The notes below the pieces were generated by a model. It made no database searches. It was not told the origin of the DNA and saw only the letters and a program-made list of their open reading frames with translations. Of a stretch of DNA of 64,000 nucleotides, positions 26,455 through 36,910 are shown piece by piece. Source of the DNA: an uncultured Campylobacter sp. (GTDB lineage Bacteria; Campylobacterota; Campylobacteria; Campylobacterales; Campylobacteraceae); NCBI RefSeq assembly GCF_937981295.1, contig NZ_CALJPC010000079.1, positions 19,258 through 83,257 of the forward strand. Direction: 5' to 3'. The stretch's first letter is position 1. The number at the start of each line of letters is the position of its first letter. A program made the translations under genes and the position numbers.

Positions 26455-28042
26455 TTGCGCCTCCTCTTACTTTATAACCGAGCCAAAGCGCGGTATTTTT
26501 GCTTTTTTCCATCTTATCCATTACTAGCTCAAACATTCCGTGAGTGCCTAAAATAGCCGTTATCATCGACGCTACGATACCGATACTCATCGTGACGGCA
26601 AAGCCCTTCACTGGACCCGTGCCGTAAGCATAAAGCGCAGCAGAAGTAATTAGCGTAGTGATATTTGAATCCACGATCGCGCTCATCGCGTTTTCATAGC
26701 CTTTATTTATACTTTGGCGGATTGAAACTCCCGTCCTTAGCACCTCTCTAACGCGCTCGTTAATGATGACGTTCGCATCTACCGCCATTCCGATAGTTAG
26801 TACGATTCCAGCCATTCCAGGAAGCGTCAAAGTAGCGCCGAATAGCGCCATACAAGCTATCAAAAACAAGATATTCACCGTAAGCGCGATATCGGCAAAA
26901 AGTCCCGCTACGCCGTAGTATAAAATCATAAAGATCAAAATCGCAACCGCTGCAAGACTAAGCGCCGCCATACTTTTATCGATGCTATCTTGTCCTAGGC
27001 TAGGGCCGATGCTGCGTGTCTCTGAGACTTTAACAGGAGCCAAAAGCGCGCCGCTTCTAAGCGCAATCGCTACGTCGTGCGCCTCCTCGACGCTGAATCC
27101 GCCGCTAATCTGACCGCTACCGCCGCCGATGCGCTCGTTTATACGCGGCGCTGAGTAAACCTTGCCGTCAAGCACGATAGCTAGGCGTTTACCGACGTTT
27201 TTGCCGGTAAAATCGCCAAAAATTTGAGCGCCTTGAGAGTTCAGCGTAAAATTTATAATCGGCTGGTTGGTGTGCTGATCGAAGGCAACCTTCGCATCGA
27301 CCAGCATCGCGCCGTCTAAAACCGGAATTTCGTTTATGAGATACTTGTAATTCGGATTTTTAACGTCGGGATAAATCACGTCGCCGTAAGCCCTGGCATC
27401 CGCTGCGCTAATAGTCTGCGCGCGATCTTGGCGCACGTCGTCCACCGCCATAAGCTGCAAGTGAGCCGCTTTGGCGATCAGATCCTTGGCGCGCTGCTCA
27501 TCCGCTGCGTTTTTGACGCCCGGAAGCTCGACCAAAATATAACTCTCGCCCTGCTTTGCTACCGTCGGCTCCGCAAGTCCGAATTGATCTAGGCGGTTTC
27601 GGATAGTCTCGACGGCCTGTTCGATCGCGTATTTTTTAGTCGCTTCGACTTCCTCGGGCGTCAGCGTGACGCGGTATTTTTCGCCAGATTTTTGAATGTC
27701 TAATCCGCTTGCGGCGCTATGCAAAATCGCATCAAATTTAGAAGCCTCGTCTGCGTCTAAAATTTCAAACTCGAACGAATCGCCTTCCAATTTTAGCCCG
27801 TCCATCAGTAGATCATCGCGCTTAGCGGCATAATTGACGCTAGCGGCGATCGATTTGATCTTTGAAACGACCGCCTCGTCGCTTTGAACTTCCAAAAGCA
27901 TATGCAGGCCGCCTTGCAGATCCAGACCCAAGTTTATCTTGCTTCCCTTTTCGGTCTGAAAGATCGAAGGCGCGGCAAAAATCGCCGAAAAAATCACCGC
28001 AGCCAAAAAGATCAGCAGGCGATATGAAATTTTACTGCTCAT
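26438..28042 (-). CDS. secD: Protein translocase subunit SecD
   Basis: 534 aa. It has an N-terminal helix, the NLGLDLQGGLHMLLEV signature, a large periplasmic region with the P1 head, then the RND-like membrane part with GMAVDANVIINERVRE carrying the proton-path Asp. It works with SecF and YajC at SecYEG. Overlaps yajC by 11 bases. Confidence 0.97.
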   Translation of the reverse strand: MSSKISYRLLIFLAAVIFSAIFAAPSIFQTEKGSKINLGLDLQGGLHMLLEVQSDEAVVSKIKSIAASVNYAAKRDDLLMDGLKLEGDSFEFEILDADEASKFDAILHSAASGLDIQKSGEKYRVTLTPEEVEATKKYAIEQAVETIRNRLDQFGLAEPTVAKQGESYILVELPGVKNAADEQRAKDLIAKAAHLQLMAVDDVRQDRAQTISAADARAYGDVIYPDVKNPNYKYLINEIPVLDGAMLVDAKVAFDQHTNQPIINFTLNSQGAQIFGDFTGKNVGKRLAIVLDGKVYSAPRINERIGGGSGQISGGFSVEEAHDVAIALRSGALLAPVKVSETRSIGPSLGQDSIDKSMAALSLAAVAILIFMILYYGVAGLFADIALTVNILFLIACMALFGATLTLPGMAGIVLTIGMAVDANVIINERVREVLRTGVSIRQSINKGYENAMSAIVDSNITTLITSAALYAYGTGPVKGFAVTMSIGIVASMITAILGTHGMFELVMDKMEKSKNTALWLGYKVRGGANASVR

Positions 28043-28304
28043 CTAATTTTCTTGCTACGAATTGTTTATCAAGCTCAACCATGACCTCATCGTTAAGCTT
28101 AACTGTGATAAAATCATTGTTTGTTTTCACGACCGTGCATTTTATGCCACCGCTAGTTATGATCTTATCGCCTTTGCCGAGCGCATCGACCATCGCTTTA
28201 TGATCCTTGGCCTGCTTTTGCTGCGGTCTGATAATCAAAAAATACATAATCGCAAAGATTACGACGATAGGCAGGATTGATGCAAAGAAGTTTCCTTGTT
28301 CCAT
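28032..28304 (-). CDS. yajC: Preprotein translocase subunit YajC
   Basis: 90 aa, with one N-terminal membrane helix followed by RPQQKQAKDHKAMVDAL and KGDKIITSGGI, the YajC signature. The ATG at 28304 has AAGGAAA 4 bases before it. It is the first gene of the minus-strand run reaching to position 1. Its 5' end overlaps the 5' end of lnt on the other strand by 25 bases. Confidence 0.95.
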   Translation of the reverse strand: MEQGNFFASILPIVVIFAIMYFLIIRPQQKQAKDHKAMVDALGKGDKIITSGGIKCTVVKTNNDFITVKLNDEVMVELDKQFVARKLDEQ

Positions 28305-29623
28305 GTGTTTCCTTCATTAGAAATTTAAAAAGTAGCTATTTTACATTAAGTTACATAAATAAAGGCTTTGTTCTTGCCCTTGCGCTTTCAAATTTTATTT
28401 TCGTAGAAATTTTAAGCTCTAAATTTGACGGTTTAGTCGCCCTGGCAGCGGAATTTTTCTCGCCTCTGATCGCGATAGCGGCACTTTTTTATCTGCTAAA
28501 AGCAAGCAAAGCGGAGTGGTTTTGGTGCGGATTTTTTATCGGCGCGCTGTGGATGCACTGGATCAGTTTCAGCCTGATCTATTTCGATCTTGCGTTTTTA
28601 ATCCCGCTTGAAATTCTTGGAATTTGCCTCGTTTATGCCTTTATTTTCCGCATCTTTGCGATCTTTGACGCGCCGGTTTTGCGCGCTGCGTGCCTTTTAG
28701 CGCTGAAATTTATCCATCCTTTCGGCTTTGATTGGCTAAATTTTGAACTGCTGCTAAGCCATGGAATTTTCAGAGCCGATCTTAGCGCGCTGGCTCTTGT
28801 TTTAGCGGGACTTTGCGCAGTTTTGTATCTACGCGGACGAGGCGCGGCGGCTAAGCTTAACGCCTCGATTTTCGCGGCGTTTTTGATCTGCGCGCTGCAA
28901 TTCGGCCAAAAAGAGCCCGAGCCACTACCGATTAAAATTTCACTCGCAAACACCGATATTTCGCAGCATGACATCTGGGCGAAAGATAAAATTTTATCCG
29001 CCGCGTTGGCAAATTTGGCTCGGATTGATGATGCGATCGCAGAGGGACAAGACGCGATAATACTGCCCGAGAGCGCCTTTGCGATGCCGCTAAATTTAGA
29101 AAACGTGCTAGTTGGAGCTCTAAAGGAAAAATCGCGCGCAATTACTATCGTAGCGGGCGCAGAAGCGTATGAGAACGGGAAATTTTACAACAGCGCCTAT
29201 CTTTTTGCAAACGGGGAAATGAGCCGCTTCGATAAGCACATTTTGGTGCCGTTTGGCGAAATGGTGCCGCTGCCGGAATTCGCGCGAAATTTCATCAACC
29301 GCGTGCTGCTAGGCGGCGCGACCGATTTTTCCACAGCTAGCGGCTTTAGCGACTACGAGCTTGGCGGGCGAAGCGTAAGAAGCGCTGTTTGCTACGAGGC
29401 TACGCGCGCGGAGCTTTACGAGGGCTCGCCCAAATACGTCGTAGCGATCAGCAATAACGGCTGGTTTGTGCCGAGCTACGAGCCCTATTTGCAGCGCCTC
29501 ATAATCCGCTACTACGCGAGCTTGCACGGTACATTGATCTATCACGCCGTAAACGGCAGTGCTAGCGAGATAATCGCTCCGAAAAAGATCTGGATAAACC
29601 GCCTTAAAGATCATCTAAAATAG
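28280..29623 (+). CDS. lnt: Apolipoprotein N-acyltransferase
   Basis: Adds the third acyl chain to lipoproteins at the inner membrane. It is 447 aa, with about six to seven N-terminal membrane helices and then a nitrilase-like domain with the Glu (ILPESAFA), Lys (FDKHILVPFGE) and Cys (RSAVCYEA) triad. I used the ATG at 28280; a TTG at 28277 precedes it. No conventional start exists further downstream before the first membrane helix, so the antisense overlap with yajC seems real. Confidence 0.92.
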   Translation: MQRSFLVPCVSFIRNLKSSYFTLSYINKGFVLALALSNFIFVEILSSKFDGLVALAAEFFSPLIAIAALFYLLKASKAEWFWCGFFIGALWMHWISFSLIYFDLAFLIPLEILGICLVYAFIFRIFAIFDAPVLRAACLLALKFIHPFGFDWLNFELLLSHGIFRADLSALALVLAGLCAVLYLRGRGAAAKLNASIFAAFLICALQFGQKEPEPLPIKISLANTDISQHDIWAKDKILSAALANLARIDDAIAEGQDAIILPESAFAMPLNLENVLVGALKEKSRAITIVAGAEAYENGKFYNSAYLFANGEMSRFDKHILVPFGEMVPLPEFARNFINRVLLGGATDFSTASGFSDYELGGRSVRSAVCYEATRAELYEGSPKYVVAISNNGWFVPSYEPYLQRLIIRYYASLHGTLIYHAVNGSASEIIAPKKIWINRLKDHLK

Positions 29624-29652
29624 CCTAAAAAGTTATTTTTAAACGACTTTTG

Positions 29653-30407
<755 letters not shown>

Positions 30408-30430
30408 AATTTTAAATTTAAGGAGAATTG

Positions 30431-30649
30431 ATGAGAACCGAACAAATTGTAGCTAAGGCCTTAAAAGTAACGGGCGGAGACCGATATAAGCTATCTTTGA
30501 TGATAAGCAAACGCGCCGAGCAGCTAGCTGCAGGCGAACCGCCGCTGATAGAGAACGTAGATACTCGCAGGATGAAATTTGCCGATATAGCAATCTTGGA
30601 ACTAGCCGAAGGTAAGATCGCATTAGATGGAATCGTTGACAAGGATTAA
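30431..30649 (+). CDS. rpoZ: RNA polymerase omega subunit
   Basis: 72 aa. It assists assembly of RNA polymerase and, in proteobacteria, takes part in ppGpp binding, which fits its place directly before rel/spoT. The NRY/ALKV-type N-terminus (KALKVTGGDRYKLSLMIS) and KFADIAILELAEGKI match epsilon omega. I chose the ATG at 30431, with AAGGAG 5 bases before it; a TTG precedes it. Confidence 0.93.
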   Translation: MRTEQIVAKALKVTGGDRYKLSLMISKRAEQLAAGEPPLIENVDTRRMKFADIAILELAEGKIALDGIVDKD

Positions 30650-32819
30650 TGATAACTTCTTAGAAAGTCTTATCGAAGACGTTGTCGATACCAAAGACAT
30701 TCAAAGCGCCAAGCAGCTGCTTTATAATCTAAAAGAGCCCACTCCGCTGCTAGTGGATGCTATAAATTTATGCATCGCGCAGCATGACGGGCAGTTTCGC
30801 AAAAGTGGCGAGCCGTATGCGATCCATCCGATTTTGGTAGCTTGCTTCGTATCTTTTATGGGCGGAGACGACCCAATGGTGATATCTGCGCTACTACACG
30901 ACGTAGTAGAGGATACAGATTACAGCATCGAGCAGGTTAGACAAAGATTCGGCGACGAAGTAGCCAAAATCGTAGAAGGGCTTACTAAAATCGTAAACAT
31001 CAGGGAGGATAAGCTGGCTCCATCCGGCGATAGTAACGCCAAGCTACGCACTACCGCGCTTACCTTCCGCAGGATGCTGATGATCTCCATTAACGATCAG
31101 CGCGTTTTGGTAGTCAAGCTCTGCGATAGGCTGCACAATATGCTAACCCTAGACGCACTTCGCCCAGATAAGCAAAAACGTATCGGCGAGGAGACGCTTT
31201 TGGTTTACGCGCCAATCGCGCACAGGCTTGGAATTTCATCGATCAAAAACGTGCTTGAAGATCTTAGCTTCAAATACGTTATGCCTAAAGAGTACTCGGC
31301 GATCGCCGATTACGTCGAGGAGCATAAGCAGCAGCTTCAGATGAGCTTGAGCAAATTTAGCGAAAAGATCAAGGAGTATATGCTTTCAAACGGCTTTAGT
31401 GAAGGTAGCTTTGAGATCCAAAAGCGAATGAAACACTACTACTCGATCTTTTTAAAGATGCAGCGCAAAGGAATTTCGATCGAGGAAGTGCTTGATCTTT
31501 TGGCTATCCGCATCATCGTGCAAAAGCCGATGGACTGCTATTTGGCTCTTGGCATCATCCATACTAAATTTAATCCGCTCATATCGCGCTTTAAGGATTA
31601 TATCGCACTGCCGAAGCAAAACGGCTATCAGACGATCCACACGACCGTTTTTAACGAAAGTATGATCGTAGAGGTACAGATCCGCACCTTTGATATGCAC
31701 AACACCGCGGAATTCGGCGTCGCAGCGCACTGGAAATATAAATATAGCGGCTCAATCAATCCGAAGCTTGATTGGCTAAACGACATCGGCATGCAGGAAG
31801 AGGACGACGCCAACGCCGAGGATCTTTACGAATACGCTAAAGACAGCCTCTACGTAGAAGATATCGCCGTGTATTCGCCCAAGGGCGGAATTTTTACATT
31901 GCCGCGCGGTGCTACGGCGCTTGATTACGCCTATGAGATACACTCTCAAGTGGGCTTAAAAGCGACCGAGGCCTTTATAAACCGCGTCAAGGTGCCGCTT
32001 CTTACGGAGCTTAAAAACGGAGATATCGTTCATATCATCACCGGAAGCGAGCCACACTACCGCTGCAGCTGGCTAAGCTCTGTAAAAACGGGCAAGGCGC
32101 GCGCGACGATAAAGGCATTTTGCAAGCAAAAGATCAGAGATATAAATTTTGAAGTAGCGATTAAAATTTTATGCGCGATCTTTACGACGAGTAAGGAGAG
32201 CATTCTAAGCTGGCTTGAAAAAGAAAATTTAAGCAAAAAGATTGGCAAAGCTGCCTACGACTCGGTATTTTTAAAAGACGTCGTAAATGCGCTGAAAAAA
32301 TATCCGCTCAAAGAGAAATTTTTCAATATGAAATTTCGCAGCAAGTATGAGATTGAGAAGCAAAAATTTGACAACATCGTGGTGTATTCAAATTTTAAAA
32401 TCGACGAGGTTGAGTTTGATTACTGCTGCAACCCAAAGCGCGGTGACGACATCATCGGCTTTCGCAACGGACACGGCGTGACGGTGCATCATAAGCTGTG
32501 CGAACGTGCAAGCGAGCTAATCAAAACCGATGAGATGATCTTCGTAAAATGGACGCGCAATGCGCCGCACCGCTACAAGATCATATTAAATTTAGAAAAC
32601 AAGCGCGGCTCGCTGGCGACGTTTTTGAACTATTTAGTCAAGCTCGAGATCGATCTGGTGTCGATAAGCCTCAACGAAAATAGCGAAACGACGTCGGATT
32701 ATTTTGAGATTATCATCGAGCTAAACGAAAATTTAGACTCCACGGAGATTAAAGACAAACTCAAAAACCGCTTTAAAATCGTGGATTTCGTATCACTTAC
32801 GGACGTATATAAAAACTAA
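30627..32819 (+). CDS. spoT: Bifunctional (p)ppGpp synthetase/hydrolase (Rel/SpoT)
   Basis: 730 aa. The HD hydrolase (ALLHDVVEDTDY) is intact, so the enzyme should degrade as well as make ppGpp. The synthetase domain follows, with the substrate loop near RFKDYIALPKQNGYQTIHT, then TGS (AVYSPKGGIFTLPRGATALD) and a C-terminal ACT domain. It is the only RSH protein in the window, as is usual for the single Rel of Campylobacter. The start overlaps rpoZ by 23 bases; a TTG at 30636 is an alternative. Confidence 0.95.
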   Translation: MESLTRINDNFLESLIEDVVDTKDIQSAKQLLYNLKEPTPLLVDAINLCIAQHDGQFRKSGEPYAIHPILVACFVSFMGGDDPMVISALLHDVVEDTDYSIEQVRQRFGDEVAKIVEGLTKIVNIREDKLAPSGDSNAKLRTTALTFRRMLMISINDQRVLVVKLCDRLHNMLTLDALRPDKQKRIGEETLLVYAPIAHRLGISSIKNVLEDLSFKYVMPKEYSAIADYVEEHKQQLQMSLSKFSEKIKEYMLSNGFSEGSFEIQKRMKHYYSIFLKMQRKGISIEEVLDLLAIRIIVQKPMDCYLALGIIHTKFNPLISRFKDYIALPKQNGYQTIHTTVFNESMIVEVQIRTFDMHNTAEFGVAAHWKYKYSGSINPKLDWLNDIGMQEEDDANAEDLYEYAKDSLYVEDIAVYSPKGGIFTLPRGATALDYAYEIHSQVGLKATEAFINRVKVPLLTELKNGDIVHIITGSEPHYRCSWLSSVKTGKARATIKAFCKQKIRDINFEVAIKILCAIFTTSKESILSWLEKENLSKKIGKAAYDSVFLKDVVNALKKYPLKEKFFNMKFRSKYEIEKQKFDNIVVYSNFKIDEVEFDYCCNPKRGDDIIGFRNGHGVTVHHKLCERASELIKTDEMIFVKWTRNAPHRYKIILNLENKRGSLATFLNYLVKLEIDLVSISLNENSETTSDYFEIIIELNENLDSTEIKDKLKNRFKIVDFVSLTDVYKN

Positions 32820-32833
32820 ATAAGGGAGAGCAA

Positions 32834-34039
32834 ATGGCTGACATTCAAGGCATTATGGAAAATTTTAAGCGCGGCGTCGCGGAAATCATCGGCGAGGAGC
32901 AGATTGAGGCGCTGATTAGGCGCTATTACGACAGCGGCGAGGTCTTTTACGTCAAAATCGGCATGGATCCCACTGCTGCGGATCTGCACCTAGGACACGC
33001 CGTCGTGCTAAATAAGCTTGCATTTTTGCAAAACCACGGCGCGATCGTGCAATTTCTAATCGGTGATTTTACTGCTCAAATCGGAGATCCTACAGGCAAG
33101 AGCGAGACTCGCAAGAAGCTAGCGCGCGAAATCGTGCTTCAAAACGCCAAAACCTACGAGCAGCAGGTCTTTAAAATTCTAAATCCCGCCAAAACCAAGG
33201 TGATGTTTAACTCCGAATGGACCAACCGCCTAGGCGCTAGCGGTATGATCGAGCTATCAAGCACTTTCAATGTTGCCCGGATGCTCGAGCGCGACGACTT
33301 CGAGAAGCGCTACAAGGCCGAACAGCCGATCAGCATCAGCGAGTTTATGTATCCGCTACTGCAAGGATACGACAGCGTTTGCATGAAATGCGATATAGAA
33401 TTTGGCGGTACCGATCAGAAATTTAATCTTTTAATGGGTCGCCAGCTACAAAGAATTTATGATGTCGGCAAAGAACAAAGCGTCGTGATGATGCCGCTTT
33501 TGGTAGGTACCGACGGCACAAACAAAATGAGCAAAAGCCTTGGTAACTACATCGGCGTAACCGATACGCCGCATGATATGTACGGCAAGGTGATGAGTAT
33601 CAGCGATGCGTTAATGTGGGATTGGTATAATCTGCTAAGCCAAAAGAGCAGCGAAGATATTGAGCTAATAAAAGGCTTCGTAGCGGATGGCTCGATCCAT
33701 CCTAAGGCGGTTAAGGAGGAGCTTGCCTCCGAGATCGTCACGCAATTTTATGACGAAAATACCGCCTTTGAGGCCAAGCAGGAATTTGACCGCGTCCACG
33801 GTGCTGGCGAGCTCCCTAGCGAGATCAAGGAATATCACGTAAGCTCGCCTGCATGGATCGTAAAAGCGCTAATTAGCTGCAAGCTTGCCGTCTCTAGCTC
33901 GGATGCGCGCAGGCTGATAAAATCAAACGCCGTCAGTATCGATCAAAATAAAATTTTAGATGAGCAGCTTCAGCTTAGCTCGGGCGAATACACGCTTCAA
34001 GTAGGGAAGAAAAAATTCGCCAAATTAAAGGTGGATTAA
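32834..34039 (+). CDS. tyrS: Tyrosyl-tRNA synthetase
   Basis: 401 aa. The class I motif is HLGHAVV and the second motif is KMSKSLGNY. A C-terminal S4 RNA-binding domain (SSSDARRLIKSNAV) follows. AAGGGAG precedes the ATG. The stop and the next start share one base (TAATG). Confidence 0.97.
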   Translation: MADIQGIMENFKRGVAEIIGEEQIEALIRRYYDSGEVFYVKIGMDPTAADLHLGHAVVLNKLAFLQNHGAIVQFLIGDFTAQIGDPTGKSETRKKLAREIVLQNAKTYEQQVFKILNPAKTKVMFNSEWTNRLGASGMIELSSTFNVARMLERDDFEKRYKAEQPISISEFMYPLLQGYDSVCMKCDIEFGGTDQKFNLLMGRQLQRIYDVGKEQSVVMMPLLVGTDGTNKMSKSLGNYIGVTDTPHDMYGKVMSISDALMWDWYNLLSQKSSEDIELIKGFVADGSIHPKAVKEELASEIVTQFYDENTAFEAKQEFDRVHGAGELPSEIKEYHVSSPAWIVKALISCKLAVSSSDARRLIKSNAVSIDQNKILDEQLQLSSGEYTLQVGKKKFAKLKVD

Positions 34040-35127
34040 TGAGTATAAAAATAGGCAAACACGAGATTGCGCACCCGATAATTCAAGGCGGCATGGGACT
34101 TGGTATCAGCTGGGACAATCTCGCCGGCAATGTCAGCCTAAACGGCTGTCTAGGCGTCATTAGCTCGGTCGGCACCGGCTATTACGAAAATCTTAAATTT
34201 GCCAAAAAATCGCTCGATGGCAGACCATATCAAAGCGAGAATTTTTATAGCAAAGAGGCGCTTTTTACCATCGTGCAAAACGCCCGTAAAATTTGCGGCG
34301 ATGCGCCTTTGGGGATGAACGTAATGTGTGCGGCGAACGACTACGAGCGCATCGTAAGGGATTCGTGCGAAGCAGGTATCGACATCATCATAAGCGGTGC
34401 GGGTCTTCCTACCAATCTGCCGGAATTTACGGCAGATTTCCCGGACGTCGCGCTCGTGCCTATCGTCTCCTCCGCTAAGGCTCTTAAGATCATCGCCAAA
34501 CGTTGGAAGCAGCGCTACGACAGAATTCCCGACGCCGTAGTGCTCGAAGGTCCTCTTAGCGGCGGGCATCAGGGCTTTACCTACGAGCAGTGTGGCGATC
34601 CGGCGTTTGCGCTAGATAATCTAATCCCGCAAGTAAAAGCGGAAATCTCGCAATGGGGCAGCTTCCCGCTATTTGTCGCAGGCGGAATTTGGGATAAAAC
34701 CGACATCGATCGCGTGAAGTCTTTGGGCGCGGACGGCGTGCAGATGGGTACGCGCTTCATCGGCACCTTTGAATGCGACGCCGCGGAGGAATTTAAGCAG
34801 GTGCTTCTTAACGCCAAAAAAGAGGACATCCAGCTTCTAAAATCACCCGTAGGCTATCCCGCGCGCGGCATTCATACCAATCTGCAAGATATGATCGCCG
34901 CAGGCACGGCGCCTAAGATCCGCTGTATCAGCAACTGCGTAAGCCCATGCGAGCGCGGCAAAGGCGCTAACGCCGTAGGATACTGCATCGCAGACCGCCT
35001 AAGCGACGCGTATCTGGGCAAAACGCAAAGCGGCCTGTTTTTCACGGGTGCCAACGGATGGCGATTAAACGAGATAATATCCGTGAAGGAATTGATAGAA
35101 AAACTTATAAATGGCGAAGATAGTTAA
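34039..35127 (+). CDS. Nitronate monooxygenase-fold FMN enzyme, FabX-like with four-Cys cluster motif
   Basis: 362-aa FMN TIM-barrel protein usually annotated as nitronate monooxygenase. His177 in SGGHQGF matches the catalytic His of the family. The C-terminal part has C296, C300, C304 and C316 (C-x3-C-x3-C-x11-C), which looks like an iron-sulfur site. H. pylori FabX, of the same fold and length, is a [4Fe-4S] decanoyl-ACP dehydrogenase/isomerase that makes unsaturated fatty acids. I therefore prefer FabX-type function; plain nitronate monooxygenase is the alternative. Confidence 0.8.
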   Translation: MSIKIGKHEIAHPIIQGGMGLGISWDNLAGNVSLNGCLGVISSVGTGYYENLKFAKKSLDGRPYQSENFYSKEALFTIVQNARKICGDAPLGMNVMCAANDYERIVRDSCEAGIDIIISGAGLPTNLPEFTADFPDVALVPIVSSAKALKIIAKRWKQRYDRIPDAVVLEGPLSGGHQGFTYEQCGDPAFALDNLIPQVKAEISQWGSFPLFVAGGIWDKTDIDRVKSLGADGVQMGTRFIGTFECDAAEEFKQVLLNAKKEDIQLLKSPVGYPARGIHTNLQDMIAAGTAPKIRCISNCVSPCERGKGANAVGYCIADRLSDAYLGKTQSGLFFTGANGWRLNEIISVKELIEKLINGEDS

Positions 35128-36910
35128 AATTTTTCTAATCGCAGCTTTTAGCTGCGTATTGGCGTTTGGAGCTTCGAGTGAGGCGTTTTTTGCGAAATTC
35201 GACAAGGATTTCATCGTAGCGACGCCAAATTATAAGCGCTCGCTGCACAAGGAGCTAAAATCGCTTTACCAAGGCGCGTCCGATAAAGAGGTCCGCATCA
35301 AAGCGCTAAAGAGGCTGGTTTACAGTTCGAAAAATTTAGGGCTTGATTCCTCGCCTTATGAATCTGCACTAGCCAAATTACAGGGCAAAGCAAGCGATAG
35401 CAGCACGAATTCTAAAAAGCTCAAAGATGAAAACGCAAAAAATTCCAAAAGCTCGGACGAGAAAAACGCTTCAAATTTAGCACATAGCCCCAAAGCCTCC
35501 GCCTCTAAAAATTCTAAGAATTCAAAAAATTCCACTTCCAAAAATCTTAAAAAGATACGCGCGCCAGAAAAAGCCGATCTAAGCTCCCTATCTAGTGAGG
35601 ATTTGGAGTTTTTACGCTCGACTAGACCGGTCGGCGCTGACGAGGTCGTAGACGCCCAAGAGGACGATGGCGGCGGGGATGCAACCGCACAAGACGAAGA
35701 CGATGGCGGCGCGGATCAAAGCAGCGAGCTTAGAAAAAGCAGCGTCAAAAAAGCGGACAAAAACGCCCAGCTTGCGCTAAATTCTCTGCGCGGCGATGGG
35801 GATGAGATCGTGCTTGAGTTCAACCGCGATCTAAAGCGCGGCGATTATAAAGATTTTACGATCGCAAGTAGCGATAATTTTCGCTTCGTGATTGATTTTA
35901 GCGCGCGGCAAAAATCGCAAAAAACACGGCTTAAAGATAGCTTTGTTAGCGATGTACGCGTCTCGCAGTATAACGACAAGACCGTGCGCATCGTACTTAG
36001 TGATCCGAAAGAATTCAACGCAAACGTAGAAATTAACGGCAATATGATGATTTTAAGTACGGCTGAAGGCTTAAAAGCCGCAAAATCCGCGCGCGCAGAA
36101 AAAAACAAGGATCAAAAATCAGGGCGCAAGCGCGAACGCGAGCAAGATAGCGAGCCGCAAATCAGCACGATAGATGATGCGCAAGGCGCCAAATCGGTCT
36201 CCGTGGCCGCCGGTAAAATTTACAAATCCACTAAAGGCAAGCTCATCGTAATAGATCCGGGTCACGGCGGCAGCGATTCTGGCGCAGTCGGAAACGGGCT
36301 AAAGGAAAAAAATGTCGTGCTAGCCACATCCAAAAAGCTCGGTGCGCTGCTTACCAAGCGCGGATATAAGGTGCTTTACACGCGCACCACTGACGTATTT
36401 ATAAATTTAAGGTCGCGCACCGCTTTCGCCGCTAAAAGAAATGCTGATATGTTTATTTCGATCCACGCAAATGCCGCTCCTAACGCTAGCTCAGCACTTA
36501 AAATGAGCGGTGTGGAGACCTTTTTCTTAAGCCCGGCTAGGAGCGAGCGCAGTAAAAACGCCGCCGCACTCGAAAACAGGGGCGATTTGGAGGATATGAA
36601 CACCTTCTCGAAGCAGACCTTCCTAAATTTTTTAAATCGCGAGAAGATAATATCCTCAAACAAGCTTGCCATCGACATTCAAAGCTATATGCTAAGCTCG
36701 GTCAAAAAAAGCTTCTCAAGCAGAGACGGCGGCGTGCGCGAGGCACCATTTTGGGTGTTGGTGGGCGCTACGATGCCCGCGGTGCTCGTGGAGATGGGCT
36801 ACATCACGCACCCGCAGGAAGGTAAAAATTTAGGCAAAAGCGCCTATCAAGACCGCATCGCCCAAGGTATCGCAAACGGCGTGGACGCGTACTTTCAGAA
36901 AAACAAGTGA
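35111..36910 (+). CDS. amiA: N-acetylmuramoyl-L-alanine amidase with AMIN domain
   Basis: Periplasmic amidase that splits daughter cells by cutting stem peptides from glycan. It is 599 aa: a signal peptide ends near residue 20 (CVLAFGA), a Lys/Ser/Asn-rich linker and acidic repeats (EDDGGGD, EDDGGAD) run to about 215, an AMIN domain follows to about 320, and Amidase_3 fills the rest. Zinc and catalytic residues are in DPGHGG, GLKEKN, SIHANA and LVEMGY. It overlaps the fabX-like gene by 17 bases. EnvC-like and FtsEX activators are encoded at 43909-46779. Confidence 0.94.
   Translation: MAKIVKIFLIAAFSCVLAFGASSEAFFAKFDKDFIVATPNYKRSLHKELKSLYQGASDKEVRIKALKRLVYSSKNLGLDSSPYESALAKLQGKASDSSTNSKKLKDENAKNSKSSDEKNASNLAHSPKASASKNSKNSKNSTSKNLKKIRAPEKADLSSLSSEDLEFLRSTRPVGADEVVDAQEDDGGGDATAQDEDDGGADQSSELRKSSVKKADKNAQLALNSLRGDGDEIVLEFNRDLKRGDYKDFTIASSDNFRFVIDFSARQKSQKTRLKDSFVSDVRVSQYNDKTVRIVLSDPKEFNANVEINGNMMILSTAEGLKAAKSARAEKNKDQKSGRKREREQDSEPQISTIDDAQGAKSVSVAAGKIYKSTKGKLIVIDPGHGGSDSGAVGNGLKEKNVVLATSKKLGALLTKRGYKVLYTRTTDVFINLRSRTAFAAKRNADMFISIHANAAPNASSALKMSGVETFFLSPARSERSKNAAALENRGDLEDMNTFSKQTFLNFLNREKIISSNKLAIDIQSYMLSSVKKSFSSRDGGVREAPFWVLVGATMPAVLVEMGYITHPQEGKNLGKSAYQDRIAQGIANGVDAYFQKNK

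Noticed and set aside
28340..28400. tRNA or small RNA gene at the yajC-lnt junction
   Set aside because: No T-loop motif or cloverleaf; the sequence is coding for the Lnt N-terminus.
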